A stretch of 48,434 nucleotides of DNA. Origin: Luteimonas aestuarii (lineage in GTDB: Bacteria > Pseudomonadota > Gammaproteobacteria > Xanthomonadales > Xanthomonadaceae). Below the pieces are notes generated by a model. It made no database searches and was not told where the DNA came from. It worked only from the letters and a program-made list of their open reading frames with translations. The position numbers were made by a program, and so were the translations under genes. The stretch is from the NCBI RefSeq assembly GCF_004357985.1, contig NZ_SMTF01000022.1, forward strand, positions 1 to 48,434. Direction: 5' to 3'. Shown here piece by piece: positions 1 through 8,596 of the stretch (positions are counted from its first letter, which is position 1; each line of letters starts with the position of its first letter).

Positions 1-187
1 CATAGCAATGCACACTGAATTTGTGGCTCTTGAACCGCAGCGGCCACTCTTTCACCGGCTGCAGGCGGTCGTAAGGGTATGCGGCAGTGCCGGGCATGGC
101 AGCCTCCCTGGCAGGCGTGTCGGAATGGGCACAGGCCGCCAGCGCCAGACTGGCGGCGGTCACAAGATAGAGAGGCTTGCCAGACAT
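1..187 (-). CDS. Putative lipoprotein, C-terminal part beyond window edge
   Basis: The reading frame opens with ATG at 187 on the minus strand and runs off the left edge, so only about 62 residues are visible. The N-terminus (MSGKPLYLVTAASLALAACA) is a lipoprotein signal peptide with a lipobox L-A-A-C, predicting cleavage before Cys19 and anchoring in a membrane. An AGGA Shine-Dalgarno lies a few bases upstream. The mature part continues with a Pro/Tyr-rich segment (PYDRLQPVKEWPLRF) that I do not recognise with certainty. It lies downstream, on the same strand, of a broken gene resembling a T6SS phospholipase effector, so an immunity lipoprotein is a possible role. That role rests on context alone. 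Confidence 0.75.
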   Translation of the reverse strand, partial: MSGKPLYLVTAASLALAACAHSDTPAREAAMPGTAAYPYDRLQPVKEWPLRFKSHKFSVHCY

Positions 188-274
188 CAATAACGTCCTG
201 TTCGGCGACCGGCCCGGCGCGCGTCCATTGCGCCCGATAGCCCGATGGTGCACACGCAGCGGCGTGCCGTCAAT

Positions 275-499
275 TCACGTCACGGCCGACAATAGCCGGC
301 AGTTGCACCGGTTGCCCGCATCCTGTCCGGTGCCGTCGAACAGGGTAAAAAACAGGTATTCGTGCCCATCGCCCGACCGCTGTAGTACAGGCACTTCGTG
401 GAGGTGCTGTGTCGATTGCACCCGCTCAGATAGGGCCCAGATCATCGCGTGTGAAGGGTCGTGATTCCCCCTGCCTGAAGCATTCGCCCATGACCGCAT
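275..499 (-). pseudogene. Truncated N-terminal remnant of a phospholipase-type (DUF2235/Tle1-like) protein
   Basis: A 74-residue frame starts with ATG at 499 and has an in-frame stop just upstream. The middle reads like real protein: GRGNHDPSHA, then HEVPVLQRSGDGHEYLF, then FFTLFDGTGQDAGN. The hydrophobic-FDGTG signature is what begins the catalytic region of DUF2235-type lipases, including type VI secretion phospholipase effectors. After GQDAGN the frame turns into unrelated residues and stops, so several hundred residues of a normal enzyme are missing. I infer a decayed or recombined effector gene. It could also be a short expressed fragment. The family assignment is from motif memory and needs a search. 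Confidence 0.5.
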
Positions 500-764
500 T
501 CCCCTCGGTCAATACGCGTAGGACGCGGCAAGAATCAGTCTATTACGCCAGTCGCGATGTGCTGCACGGCGACATCGCGCCCCGAAGGCCTGTCGCGGCT
601 GAGGGCGCGCGAGCAGAAGGCCGAGTCCCCGAGCAAGCTGTTCGGCTAGGCGCGTCCGGTTTCGCCCAAGCGCCGCTTGGGCGCGAGAATTCTCCGACGA
701 GCCAGCGCGACTTTGCGGATCGCGTCCAAGTGCGCTGCGACGGACAATGGCCATTCGAGTGGAC
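500..764. other. Intergenic stretch without a recognisable gene
   Basis: Open frames exist on both strands, but their translations are Arg/Ala/Gly-rich and show no family motif. The only structure noted is an 8-bp inverted repeat, CGCGATGT at 553-560 and ACATCGCG at 572-579, with an 11-base loop. The 188-873 interval thus holds the remnant above, this stretch and a terminator. Confidence 0.4.
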
Positions 765-792
765 AAAAAAGCCCGGCCGTTGCCGGCCGGGC
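765..792 (-). terminator. Rho-independent terminator of the Ax21-family gene
   Basis: A perfect 9-bp stem (771-779 with 784-792) and a 4-base loop are followed, on the minus strand, by a run of six T (765-770). It lies about 80 bp past the stop of the minus-strand gene at 874-1437. Confidence 0.85.
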
Positions 793-873
793 CACTTCGC
801 GACGCCGGGAGAGAGGGGGAGGGCGGCGTCGCGGTCTTGCGCTGTCTTTTCTACATGAGGCCAAAGGCCACGA

Positions 874-1437
874 TTACCAGCTGAAGCGCGGACCGACGAA
901 CCACTGGCGGTCGCCGCCGCTGACCAGCTTCACGTCGCCACTGATGCCCCAGTTCTGGTTGAACTTGTACTGCGCACCCAGGCGGCCGTAGAAATCGCCG
1001 TCGACCTGGTCGCCATCCTCGTAACCGGCCAGGGCATAGCCCTCCAGCGCCGGCAGCAGCGCGCTGCGGGCACCGACTTCCACGCTCCAGCCATCGGCAT
1101 CGCCGAAGCTGCCCAGGTCGACCTTCTCATAGGCGATGCGGGTCAGCAGGTCGGTACGCGCGGTCAGGGTGTGGTTGTAACCCACGCCCAGGCGCCACTG
1201 GTCGAAATCGAGGTTGCTGTTGTCGAACTCCTGGTTGGCGTAATCGCCGAACACGTGGAAATTCGGGTGGAACGCGATCGAGCCCTTCACCCCGAAGCCA
1301 TCGGCATCGGGCAAACCCTCGAGGTCGGTGGCGGCATATCCGCCCTCCACGTAGTTGTAGGACAGGCCTTCGGCTGCGGAGACCGCCGCCAGCGGCAACA
1401 TGGCCAGCAGGCCGAGGGCAAGTACGGAACGCTTCAT
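874..1437 (-). CDS. Ax21-family outer-membrane beta-barrel protein
   Basis: The 187-residue product starts MKRSVLALGLLAMLPLAAVS, a Sec signal peptide with likely cleavage after Ala20-21. The mature part has alternating aromatic beta-strand pattern: SYNYVEGGY, HPNFHVFGDY, DQWRLGVGYNHTL, RTDLLTRIAYEKVDLG, NWGISGDVKL. It ends GPRFSW, a terminal aromatic as in BAM-inserted barrels. The motif order (YNYVEGGY near the mature start, HPNFH-FG, DQWRLGVGYN) matches the xanthomonad Ax21/Omp family of small outer-membrane proteins. The signalling role once claimed for Ax21 is not well supported and is not asserted here. The gene is monocistronic with its own terminator at 765-792. Its leader contains a large inverted repeat (1480-1540). 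Confidence 0.88.
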   Translation of the reverse strand: MKRSVLALGLLAMLPLAAVSAAEGLSYNYVEGGYAATDLEGLPDADGFGVKGSIAFHPNFHVFGDYANQEFDNSNLDFDQWRLGVGYNHTLTARTDLLTRIAYEKVDLGSFGDADGWSVEVGARSALLPALEGYALAGYEDGDQVDGDFYGRLGAQYKFNQNWGISGDVKLVSGGDRQWFVGPRFSW

Positions 1438-1479
1438 CGGGGTGGTGCCTCTTCTGTTCTTGTGCGCTTTTTGATGGGG

Positions 1480-1540
1480 CCACCCCGGCGGCTTGGGGAG
1501 GGAGGGGAACCGTCGGGGAAAACGGTGGCCGCCGGGGTGG
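1480..1540 (-). promoter_or_regulatory. Nested inverted repeat in the leader of the Ax21-family gene
   Basis: A perfect 13-bp inverted repeat (CCACCCCGGCGGC at 1480-1492, complement at 1528-1540) encloses a second 5-bp stem (1509-1513 with 1522-1526). It begins about 43 bp upstream of the start codon at 1437. If transcribed it gives a stable two-tier hairpin. No T-run follows on the minus strand, so it is not an ordinary terminator for trmL. Function unknown. Confidence 0.5.
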
Positions 1541-1646
1541 TGACGTCATTCTGGACCCGCCTTCACAACCGGCACTGAATATTGAACCCACGAGTTCAGG
1601 AACTTTCTGCGTCGATCGCGATCCGGGCGCAGCGCGGGCACGCCTT

Positions 1647-2111
1647 TCAGGCGCCGCCCGGGAAACCGAGCTGACGCCAGGCCTCGAAGGCCACGACGGC
1701 CACGGCATTGGACAGGTTGAGGCTGCGGTTGCCCGGTCGCATCGGCAAGCGCAGACGGTGTCCTTCCGGCACCCGCGCCAGCACATCATCCGGCAAGCCG
1801 CGGGTTTCAGGGCCGAAAAGAAACGCGTCACCCGGTTGGTAGCACGGCTCGTCGTAACGCGTGTTGTTCCGTGTACTCAGCGCAAATAGCCTCGGCGCCT
1901 GGATCTTCTCCAGCGCATGTTCGAACCCGTCATGGACCTGCACGGATGCGTACTCGTGGTAGTCGAGTCCCGCACGGCGCAAGTTGCGATCGTCGAGGTC
2001 GAAGCCGAGCGGCGCGATGAGATGCAGATGCGCACCCGTGTTCGCGCACAGGCGGATGACGTTGCCGGTGTTCGGTGGGATTTCGGGCTGGTAGAGAAGG
2101 ATGTTGATCAT
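1647..2111 (-). CDS. trmL: tRNA (cytidine(34)-2'-O)-methyltransferase
   Basis: The product (154 residues) begins MINILLYQPEIPPNTGNVIR, the characteristic TrmL/YibK N-terminus. The frame is open for 37 more codons upstream, but that extension is Arg/Ser-rich and not family-like, so ATG 2111 is chosen. SPOUT knot motifs are present: PNTGNVIRLCANTG near residues 12-25, LFGPETRGLP in the middle and RPGNRSLNLSNAVAVVAFE near the end, forming the deep trefoil knot that binds S-adenosylmethionine. The E. coli enzyme is of nearly the same length. It 2'-O-methylates the wobble base of leucine tRNAs as a cytosolic dimer. It is transcribed divergently from the TonB receptor at 2244. Confidence 0.95.
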   Translation of the reverse strand: MINILLYQPEIPPNTGNVIRLCANTGAHLHLIAPLGFDLDDRNLRRAGLDYHEYASVQVHDGFEHALEKIQAPRLFALSTRNNTRYDEPCYQPGDAFLFGPETRGLPDDVLARVPEGHRLRLPMRPGNRSLNLSNAVAVVAFEAWRQLGFPGGA

Positions 2112-2243
2112 GTCGTCTTGGGTGGAGATCCAGCTTGTCGATGACAACAGCGGAGATCGCCGTCGCGCCAACGCGGCCCGGCGCCAGAAGCCGCGCTTCC
2201 AGAAGTCTGTCGCATATCGCATCCAAAACGGGAGTCCCGAAAC

Positions 2244-4688
2244 TTGAATACGTCGTACCGCAGTTCACGTGGCCTGCAGCGTAGCGCGCTGGCGGCCGCG
2301 ATTTCCTCCGCCGTTGCCCTGAGCGGCGCCGCATTCGCCCAGGAACAACCGGACCGTGCCGAGCCTGCGCAACAAAGCGCCGAGCAGCACGCCGCCGCCC
2401 TCGATACCGTGACCGTCACCGCGCGCAAGCGCACGGAATCGATCATGGAAGTGCCGATGAACATCACGGCGATCAGCGCGGAAGAGCTGGCGTCCCGCGA
2501 CCTGACCAGCGTCGGCGAGATCTACCGCACCATCGCGGGCGGTGCCAGCGCCACCGGGCAGCTGATCCTCCGCGGCCTCAGCGGAACCAACTCGCCTTCG
2601 CCCGGCACGACCAGCCAGTTCGTCGACGGCATTCCCTTCAGCTCGTCCAACATCTTCGACGTCGACCGCGTGGAAGTGCTGCGCGGCCCGCAAGGCACGC
2701 TGTGGGGCTCGAATGCCATCGGCGGCACGGTACAGATCGTGACGCGCAGGCCCACCACGGACTACTTCGAATCCTTCAGCAGCCTGCGTGCCACCAGCGA
2801 GAACGACGTGGGCGGCCTGGGCAAGCGCATCGAGGCCGGCTTCAACGCGCCACTGATCCAGGACACCCTGGCGCTGCGCGTCGTCGGCAGCACCTTCGAC
2901 ACGCCCGGGCAGATCGTCAATGCGGCGACCGGCACCCAAAGCTCCACCGGCGGCGAACTGCTGCGCATGCAACTGCAGTGGGAGCCCGGCGAGGACACCC
3001 GCCTCAACCTCGGCTACATCAACCAGCAATCACGCAGCGAAGGCACCCGGATCGCCGACCGCTCGCGGCCCGGCGGCTACTACGTGCCCAGCTTCACCGA
3101 GAACCCGGACTCGCCCTGGGGCTACGACGTGGATTACGACGTGGTCGCCTGCAATCCCGCGTGGGAGCGCCCCGACTGCTTCACCGGCGGCAACCCCGGC
3201 GTCAACGCACCCTCGCGCCATACCATCTACGAAATCATGGACCAGTGGTCCAGGGCCAGCACCGACCTGGTGTCGCTGGCGTTCGAGCACGACGACCTGT
3301 TCGGCATCGCATCGGTCAACTATGTCGGCTCGTGGCGCGGGAACAACAGCAGTTCCCTGGACAACTGGTCGCGCCTGGACATGGCCGACATGATGAAGAC
3401 CTGGATCATCAACCAAGACAAGAGCAACCGGGTCACGCACGAACTGCGCTTCCAGAGCAACGAGCGCCGCGGCGGCTTCGACTGGACCGTCGGCCTGTTC
3501 CAGGACCGTTACCGGGAAGGCTACAACCCCGACGCACAGTGGCAATACCACGAGAACACGCCACAGGGCATCGCGCTGTTCTCCGACTGGAACGACTGGG
3601 CGTGGGGACCGGATTGGGAGGCCCAGGGAATCTACAACGTCGGCGACCTGGGCCGCATTCTTTACGGTGATCCAGGCAAGAACTACAACCTCACCTACCA
3701 CAGCGTCACCGCCAAGGAAGAAGCCGCGTTTGGTGAGTTGAGCTACAGCTTAGACACCGGCGTCGGCGCATTCGAGATCACCGGCGGGCTGCGCTATTTC
3801 CGCCTGGATGACGCCACCAGCTATACCCAGAGCGGCATCTGGATCGGACCGGAGGCCAACACCGCGACGACCGGCGGGCAGGAGTCCGGCAACCGCAAGA
3901 AGCTCAGTGTGTCCTGGATGCCCAACAGCGACATGAACCTCTATGCGCTGTATTCGGAAGGCTATCGCCCGGGCGGCAACAACGGGCCGCTGCCGAATGC
4001 CTGCCTCGCCGACCCGTTTGCCGCGTCCCACGTCGATCGCTACACGAGCGACCGCATCGACAACTATGAAATCGGCTTCAAGGGGAACATGCTCGACCGA
4101 CGACTGCGGATCGCATCGGCGGTCTACCAGATCGACTGGACCGACGTACGCACGGATATCTACATGCCGAGCTGCGGCTTCAGGTTTACCGCGAACGCGG
4201 CGAATGCACGTTCGCGTGGCGTCGAATTTGAAAGCCAGGCGTGGCTGGGCACCAACACGACGCTGACCTTCAACGCCGCCTATACCGATTCGATCATGCT
4301 CAACGACGTGGAGGCCCTCGGCGCACGCAGGGGCGACGACATGACCATGGTGCCGAAGTACAACGGCTACCTGGCACTCGACCACGGCTTCCGACTGTTC
4401 GAGCGGGATGCATTTGCGCGAATCGACGTGGCCACTTACGGCCCCTTCAAGTCGCACTTCAACGTCCGCGACGAGGACCGTGCCGAGGGCTACAGTACGG
4501 TCAACCTGTCCGGACGCATCAACCTCTCCGACAACGTCAGCCTGGGCCTGTTCGCGAACAACGTACTGGACAAGGAGTACGTGACGTATCGTTCGGCACG
4601 CAGCCGCACGTCAAGCAGCCAGCCGTTGAGCGAGATCTATGGCGAAGGCCGCACCGTTGGCATGCGCCTGGATCTGCGCTTCGGGTAG
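2244..4688 (+). CDS. TonB-dependent outer-membrane receptor
   Basis: The 814-residue product starts at a TTG (2244) preceded by GGGAG at 2230-2234. No nearby ATG gives a sensible N-terminus, and this start yields a clean signal peptide ending SGAAFA|QEQ near residue 32. A TonB-box-like DTVTVTARKR follows at about 54-63, then the plug (SVGEIYRT, GLSGTNS, VDRVEVLRGPQGTLWGSNAIGG around 140-160), then a large beta-barrel ending in GMRLDLRFG. It would import a scarce ligand across the outer membrane using TonB-ExbBD energy. The ligand is not evident: no FecR, sigma factor or degradative enzyme lies beside it. The barrel shows typical YALYSEGYRPGG and FANNVLDKEY motifs. Confidence 0.92.
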   Translation: MNTSYRSSRGLQRSALAAAISSAVALSGAAFAQEQPDRAEPAQQSAEQHAAALDTVTVTARKRTESIMEVPMNITAISAEELASRDLTSVGEIYRTIAGGASATGQLILRGLSGTNSPSPGTTSQFVDGIPFSSSNIFDVDRVEVLRGPQGTLWGSNAIGGTVQIVTRRPTTDYFESFSSLRATSENDVGGLGKRIEAGFNAPLIQDTLALRVVGSTFDTPGQIVNAATGTQSSTGGELLRMQLQWEPGEDTRLNLGYINQQSRSEGTRIADRSRPGGYYVPSFTENPDSPWGYDVDYDVVACNPAWERPDCFTGGNPGVNAPSRHTIYEIMDQWSRASTDLVSLAFEHDDLFGIASVNYVGSWRGNNSSSLDNWSRLDMADMMKTWIINQDKSNRVTHELRFQSNERRGGFDWTVGLFQDRYREGYNPDAQWQYHENTPQGIALFSDWNDWAWGPDWEAQGIYNVGDLGRILYGDPGKNYNLTYHSVTAKEEAAFGELSYSLDTGVGAFEITGGLRYFRLDDATSYTQSGIWIGPEANTATTGGQESGNRKKLSVSWMPNSDMNLYALYSEGYRPGGNNGPLPNACLADPFAASHVDRYTSDRIDNYEIGFKGNMLDRRLRIASAVYQIDWTDVRTDIYMPSCGFRFTANAANARSRGVEFESQAWLGTNTTLTFNAAYTDSIMLNDVEALGARRGDDMTMVPKYNGYLALDHGFRLFERDAFARIDVATYGPFKSHFNVRDEDRAEGYSTVNLSGRINLSDNVSLGLFANNVLDKEYVTYRSARSRTSSSQPLSEIYGEGRTVGMRLDLRFG

Positions 4689-4716
4689 GCAGGCTCGCTT
4701 CGACCAGTGACTCGCG

Positions 4717-4740
4717 GGGTGGTGGCGAAAGCCACCACCC
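4717..4740. terminator. Hairpin between convergent genes, likely bidirectional terminator
   Basis: A perfect 10-bp stem (4717-4726 with 4731-4740) is capped by a GAAA tetraloop, 29 bp after the receptor stop and 20 bp before the SDR stop. The U-tract is weak (GCTTCATTT on the plus strand), so termination strength is uncertain. Confidence 0.55.
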
Positions 4741-4760
4741 GCTTCATTTCCGCCGTGGCC

Positions 4761-5483
4761 TCACCATGGCACTGACTGGCCCCGCCAGTCGACGAAACGA
4801 CCGCTGTCGCCGGCACCGAGCTTCGCGGCAACCCCGAGGATGCCGGCCGCCGCATCCTCCACCGCCACCTCGGCGTCCTCGCCGCCCATGTCGGTGCGCA
4901 CCCAGCCGGGGCTGATGGCGATCGCCACGATGCCCCGATCCTCCAGCGCGCGTGCCAGTAGTACCGTCGCCATGTTCAACGCGGCCTTGCTCATGTTGTA
5001 GCTGGGCGTGCCGAAGCGCTCGGCCAGCGAGATCGCGCCCAGCCGCGAGGACAGGTTGACGATGCGGGCGCCATCGGCAAGCAACGGCGCGAGGGCCTGC
5101 GCCAGCAGCAGCGGGCCCAGCGCATTGGTGCGGAAGCTGTCATCGAAGTTGGCGGCGGTCAGCGAACCGAAGCGCTCGCCCGAATGCAGTACGCCTGCGT
5201 TGTTGACCAGCAGGTCGAGGCGTCCCGGTGCCCCGTCATCGTCCTCGCCCAGCACCAGCGGCAGTTCCCGCACCAGTTCGGTGTGGGACTTGGGCTCGGC
5301 CACGTCCAGCGGCAACACGTGCAGGCGGCCGGGGTACTCTCCGGCCAGGGGGTTGAGCATGGTGGCGCGGCCGGGCTGGCGGCAGGTGGCCACGACACGG
5401 TGGCCCGACGCCAGCAGTTGCTGGACCAACGCAAGGCCGATGCCGCGATTGGCACCGGTGACGAGGGCGTGGGGATCGGCCAT
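4761..5483 (-). CDS. Short-chain dehydrogenase/reductase (C-factor-like)
   Basis: The product is 240 residues from ATG 5483, chosen because GGAG lies about 10 bases upstream and the family N-terminus follows directly. An alternative ATG at 5525 would add 14 atypical residues. Classical SDR motifs are visible: TGANRGIG at 9-16 for NAD(P) binding, NNAG at 94-97, the catalytic serine in LSSRLG near 145-146 and YNMSK with Tyr162 and Lys166. The sequence SYNMSKAALNM and the C-terminal GRFVDWRGQSVPW resemble CsgA/C-factor-type carbonyl reductases. The substrate is unknown. It is transcribed divergently from the M16 peptidase gene and converges with the TonB receptor. Confidence 0.88.
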   Translation of the reverse strand: MADPHALVTGANRGIGLALVQQLLASGHRVVATCRQPGRATMLNPLAGEYPGRLHVLPLDVAEPKSHTELVRELPLVLGEDDDGAPGRLDLLVNNAGVLHSGERFGSLTAANFDDSFRTNALGPLLLAQALAPLLADGARIVNLSSRLGAISLAERFGTPSYNMSKAALNMATVLLARALEDRGIVAIAISPGWVRTDMGGEDAEVAVEDAAAGILGVAAKLGAGDSGRFVDWRGQSVPW

Positions 5484-5571
5484 GGCGAGAGTCTCCACGA
5501 TCACGGGTTCAGGCCGCGTCATCATGCCGCGCGGCAGGACTTCCGGCCCGTGTCGGCGTCGGTTGGTCCGC

Positions 5572-5577
5572 TACCAT
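5572..5577 (+). promoter_or_regulatory. Candidate -10 box (TACCAT) of the M16 peptidase gene
   Basis: TACCATGGC lies 32 bp before the start codon at 5610. Very similar TAC(A/C)(A/C)T-then-GC boxes precede oleA, oleB, the osmC-like gene and ubiJ in this window. No good -35 hexamer is visible. Confidence 0.35.
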
Positions 5578-5609
5578 GGCGCGATCACACCCGGCCGCAA
5601 GGATTCCGC

Positions 5610-8477
5610 ATGCCCTCGATCGCCCCCATCGCCCGCCGCCCCGCCCGCCGCGCAGTCCTCTCGCTTGCATTGGGGCTGGCGCTGGGGACCGGATTCGTCG
5701 CCCTGCCCGCGCTGGCGCAGCCGGCCAACGATACCGTGGGCGTCGACATCCCGTTCGAAAGCTTCACCCTGCCCAACGGCCTGCGCGTGGTGGTGCATAC
5801 CGACCGCAAGGCGCCGATCGTCGCGGTCAACATCTGGTACCACGTGGGCAGCAAGGACGAACCGGCCGGGCGCAGCGGCTTCGCGCACCTGTTCGAGCAC
5901 CTGATGTTCCAGGCCAGCGAGAACCACGAGGGCGAGTTCTTCGACCCGTTCCGCGCCGTCGGCGCCACCGACCAGAACGGCACCACCAACACCGACCGCA
6001 CCAACTATTTCCAGAACGTGCCCACCACCGCGCTGGACATGGCGCTGTGGATGGAGTCCGACCGCATGGGCCACTTCCTCGGCGCGGTCGACCAGGCGGC
6101 GCTGGACGAGCAGCGCGGCGTGGTCCAGAACGAGAAGCGCCAGGGCGAGAACCAGCCCTACGGCCAGGTCTGGGAAAAGCTGACCGAAGCGATGTACCCG
6201 GCCAGCCATCCGTACGGCCACAGCGTCATCGGTTCGATGAACGACCTCAATGCCGCCTCGCTGGAGGACGTGAAGACCTGGTTCCGCGCCTGGTACGGGC
6301 CCAACAACGCGGTGCTGGTGCTGGCCGGCGACATCGACGTGGCCACGGCCAGGGAGAAGGTGGCGAAGTACTTCGGCCACATCCCGGCCGGCCCGACCAT
6401 GGCGCAGCCCGCGGTGGACGTGGCACGCCGCCCCGAGACCACGCGCGAGGTGATGCAGGACAACGTGCCGCAGCCGCGCATCTACCGGCTGTGGAACGTG
6501 CCGCAGGTGGGCACGGTGGAGATCGACCAATTGCAGGTGCTGGGCTTCGTGCTCGGCGGCAGCAAGTCCTCGCGGCTGGACGCGCGGCTGCTGCACGGCG
6601 AACAGTTGGTGGACAACATCAGTGCAGGTGCCTGGGGCTCGCAGCTGGGCTCCAACTTCGCGGTCGTCGCCACGGTCAAGCAGGGCGTGGACCCGGCCAG
6701 GGTGGAAGCGATCATCGACGAGGAAATCGCGCGCCTCGTCGCCGAAGGCCCGAGCGAAGAGGAGCTGGAGCGCGCCAAGACCGTGGTGCGCGCGGGCTTC
6801 ATCCGCGGCATCGAGCGCATCGGCGGCTTTGGTGGCAAGGCCGACGTGCTGGCCGAGTGCACCGTGTACGAGAACGACCCGGGCTGCTTCCGCAGCTCGC
6901 TGGCCAACGTGGCGGCGACCACGCCGGCCGACATCCGCGCGGTCGGTGCCGAATGGCTGGGCGAAGGCAGCCACACCCTGGTGGTCGAGCCTGGCCAGCG
7001 CACGCCACTGGTGGAAGCCGAATCGCCCACGCCGGCCCCGTTCAACCTGCCCGCGCCGGACCCGAAATACACCACCACTGCGCCCGTGGTCGATCGCAGC
7101 CTGGGCGTGCCGATGCCCGACAGCTTCCCCGAGCTGAAATTCCCCACCCTGCAACGCGCGACGCTGCGCAACGGGACCACGGTGATCCTGGCCGAACGCC
7201 CGGAAATCCCGGTGGTGCAGCTCAGCTATGAGTTCAACGGCGGCTACAGCAGCGACCTGGCCACCAAGCCCGGCCTGGCCAACTTCACCATGGGCCTGCT
7301 GGACGAGGGCGCAGGCGGCGTGGGTTCGCTGGAATTCGCCAACCGGGCCGAGGCACTGGGCGCCAGCCTGGGCTCGGGCGCATCGCTGGACGGCGGCAAT
7401 GCCTATCTGTCGGCGCTGAAGGAAAACCTGGACCCGTCGCTGGCGCTGTTCGCCGACATGGTGCGCAACCCCAACTTCGACCAGGCCGAGATCGACCGCA
7501 TCAAGGCAACCTGGGTGGCCGGCATCCGCCAGGAAAAGGCGCGTCCGCAGGGCATCGCGGCGCGGGTTTCGCCGGCGCTGCTGTTCGGCGCCGACCACCC
7601 CTACGGCGCACCATCCACCGGCAGCGGCGACGAGGCCTCCGTTGCCTCGATGACCCGCGACGACCTGGTTGCCTTCCATCGCCAGTGGGTACGACCCGAA
7701 GGCGCAACGCTGATCGTCGTGGGCGACACCACGCTGGCCGAGATCGTGCCGATGCTGGAGCGCCACTTCGGCGACTGGCGGGGGCAAGGCCGCGCCGCCG
7801 CGCCGGTGGCCGTGGCCGAAGTGGCCCTGCCCGACGCGCCGCGCGTATTCCTCATCGACCAGCCGGGCGCGGTGCAGGCCAACATCTACGCCATGCAGCT
7901 GGTGCCGTCGACCACCGCGCCGGACGCCACCCGCTTCGACATGGCCAATGGCGTGATCGGCGGCGACTTCACCGCGCGCCTCAACATGAACCTGCGCGAG
8001 GACAAGCACTGGTCCTACGGCGCCCGCAGCGGCAGCACCGCCGCGCTGGGCCAGCGCCGCTGGAGCGCGTCGGCACCGGTGCAGATCGACAAGACCGCCG
8101 AGTCGATGGCCGAGATCCAGCGCGAGCTGGCCGAGTTCGCCAGCGGCCAGCGCCCGCCCACCGACGCCGAGGTGGAACGCGCCCGGGCGATCCAGACGCT
8201 CAGCCTGCCCGGCGCCTACGAGACTGCCGCCTCGGTGATGTCGACCATCGGCGGCATCGTCCGCTACGGCCGCCCCGACGACTACGTGTTCAGGCGCAAG
8301 GCGGAGGTGGAGGCGATGACCACCGCCGAAGTGGCCGAGGCTGCGAAGACGCTGTCTCCGGACGCGTTGACCTGGGTGGTGATCGGCGACCTGTCGCAGA
8401 TCGACGCCCCGGTGCGTGCCCTGCAACTGGGCAAGGTGCAGGTGCTGGACGCCGAGGGCAAACCCGCCGGCGAATAA
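5610..8477 (+). CDS. M16 family zinc metallopeptidase, two-domain (insulinase-type)
   Basis: ATG 5610 (AAGG about 8 bases upstream) gives 955 residues beginning with a signal peptide (MPSIAPIARRPARRAVLSLA then LGLALGTGFVALPALA|QP), so the protein is periplasmic. The inverted zinc motif HLFEH sits at 93-97 with the downstream Glu175 in VVQNEKR, the complete M16 catalytic set. The second half (from about residue 510, FPTLQRATLRNGTTVILAE) is a second M16 domain. The segment where its HxxEH should be reads LANFTMGLLDEGA, so it is non-catalytic, as in many two-domain M16 proteins. The likely role is degradation of peptides in the periplasm. It stands alone, with a lipoprotein gene downstream. Confidence 0.93.
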   Translation: MPSIAPIARRPARRAVLSLALGLALGTGFVALPALAQPANDTVGVDIPFESFTLPNGLRVVVHTDRKAPIVAVNIWYHVGSKDEPAGRSGFAHLFEHLMFQASENHEGEFFDPFRAVGATDQNGTTNTDRTNYFQNVPTTALDMALWMESDRMGHFLGAVDQAALDEQRGVVQNEKRQGENQPYGQVWEKLTEAMYPASHPYGHSVIGSMNDLNAASLEDVKTWFRAWYGPNNAVLVLAGDIDVATAREKVAKYFGHIPAGPTMAQPAVDVARRPETTREVMQDNVPQPRIYRLWNVPQVGTVEIDQLQVLGFVLGGSKSSRLDARLLHGEQLVDNISAGAWGSQLGSNFAVVATVKQGVDPARVEAIIDEEIARLVAEGPSEEELERAKTVVRAGFIRGIERIGGFGGKADVLAECTVYENDPGCFRSSLANVAATTPADIRAVGAEWLGEGSHTLVVEPGQRTPLVEAESPTPAPFNLPAPDPKYTTTAPVVDRSLGVPMPDSFPELKFPTLQRATLRNGTTVILAERPEIPVVQLSYEFNGGYSSDLATKPGLANFTMGLLDEGAGGVGSLEFANRAEALGASLGSGASLDGGNAYLSALKENLDPSLALFADMVRNPNFDQAEIDRIKATWVAGIRQEKARPQGIAARVSPALLFGADHPYGAPSTGSGDEASVASMTRDDLVAFHRQWVRPEGATLIVVGDTTLAEIVPMLERHFGDWRGQGRAAAPVAVAEVALPDAPRVFLIDQPGAVQANIYAMQLVPSTTAPDATRFDMANGVIGGDFTARLNMNLREDKHWSYGARSGSTAALGQRRWSASAPVQIDKTAESMAEIQRELAEFASGQRPPTDAEVERARAIQTLSLPGAYETAASVMSTIGGIVRYGRPDDYVFRRKAEVEAMTTAEVAEAAKTLSPDALTWVVIGDLSQIDAPVRALQLGKVQVLDAEGKPAGE

Positions 8478-8550
8478 CGCCGGGCGCCGCGGGCAAGGAT
8501 GAACGGCCGCGTTACCTGCCCGCCCGCCACCACCGCCACCCCACGCGATG

Positions 8551-8567
8551 CCCGCCACAATGGCGGG
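8551..8567 (+). terminator. Short hairpin after the M16 gene
   Basis: A 7-bp stem (8551-8557 with 8561-8567) has a 3-base loop and no T-run. It could end the M16 transcript or structure the lipoprotein leader. The embedded CACAAT at 8556-8561 also resembles the local -10 box. Confidence 0.3.
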
Positions 8568-8596
8568 TGTCGCACCCTTCCCACAGGATGAATCCC

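Noticed and set aside
409..858. 149-codon plus-strand frame
   Set aside because: It runs through the terminator of the opposite gene and has no protein-like composition.
5571..8558. Minus-strand 995-codon frame opposite the M16 peptidase
   Set aside because: Antisense shadow: low-complexity translation, no domain, and the plus strand has HxxEH and a signal peptide.
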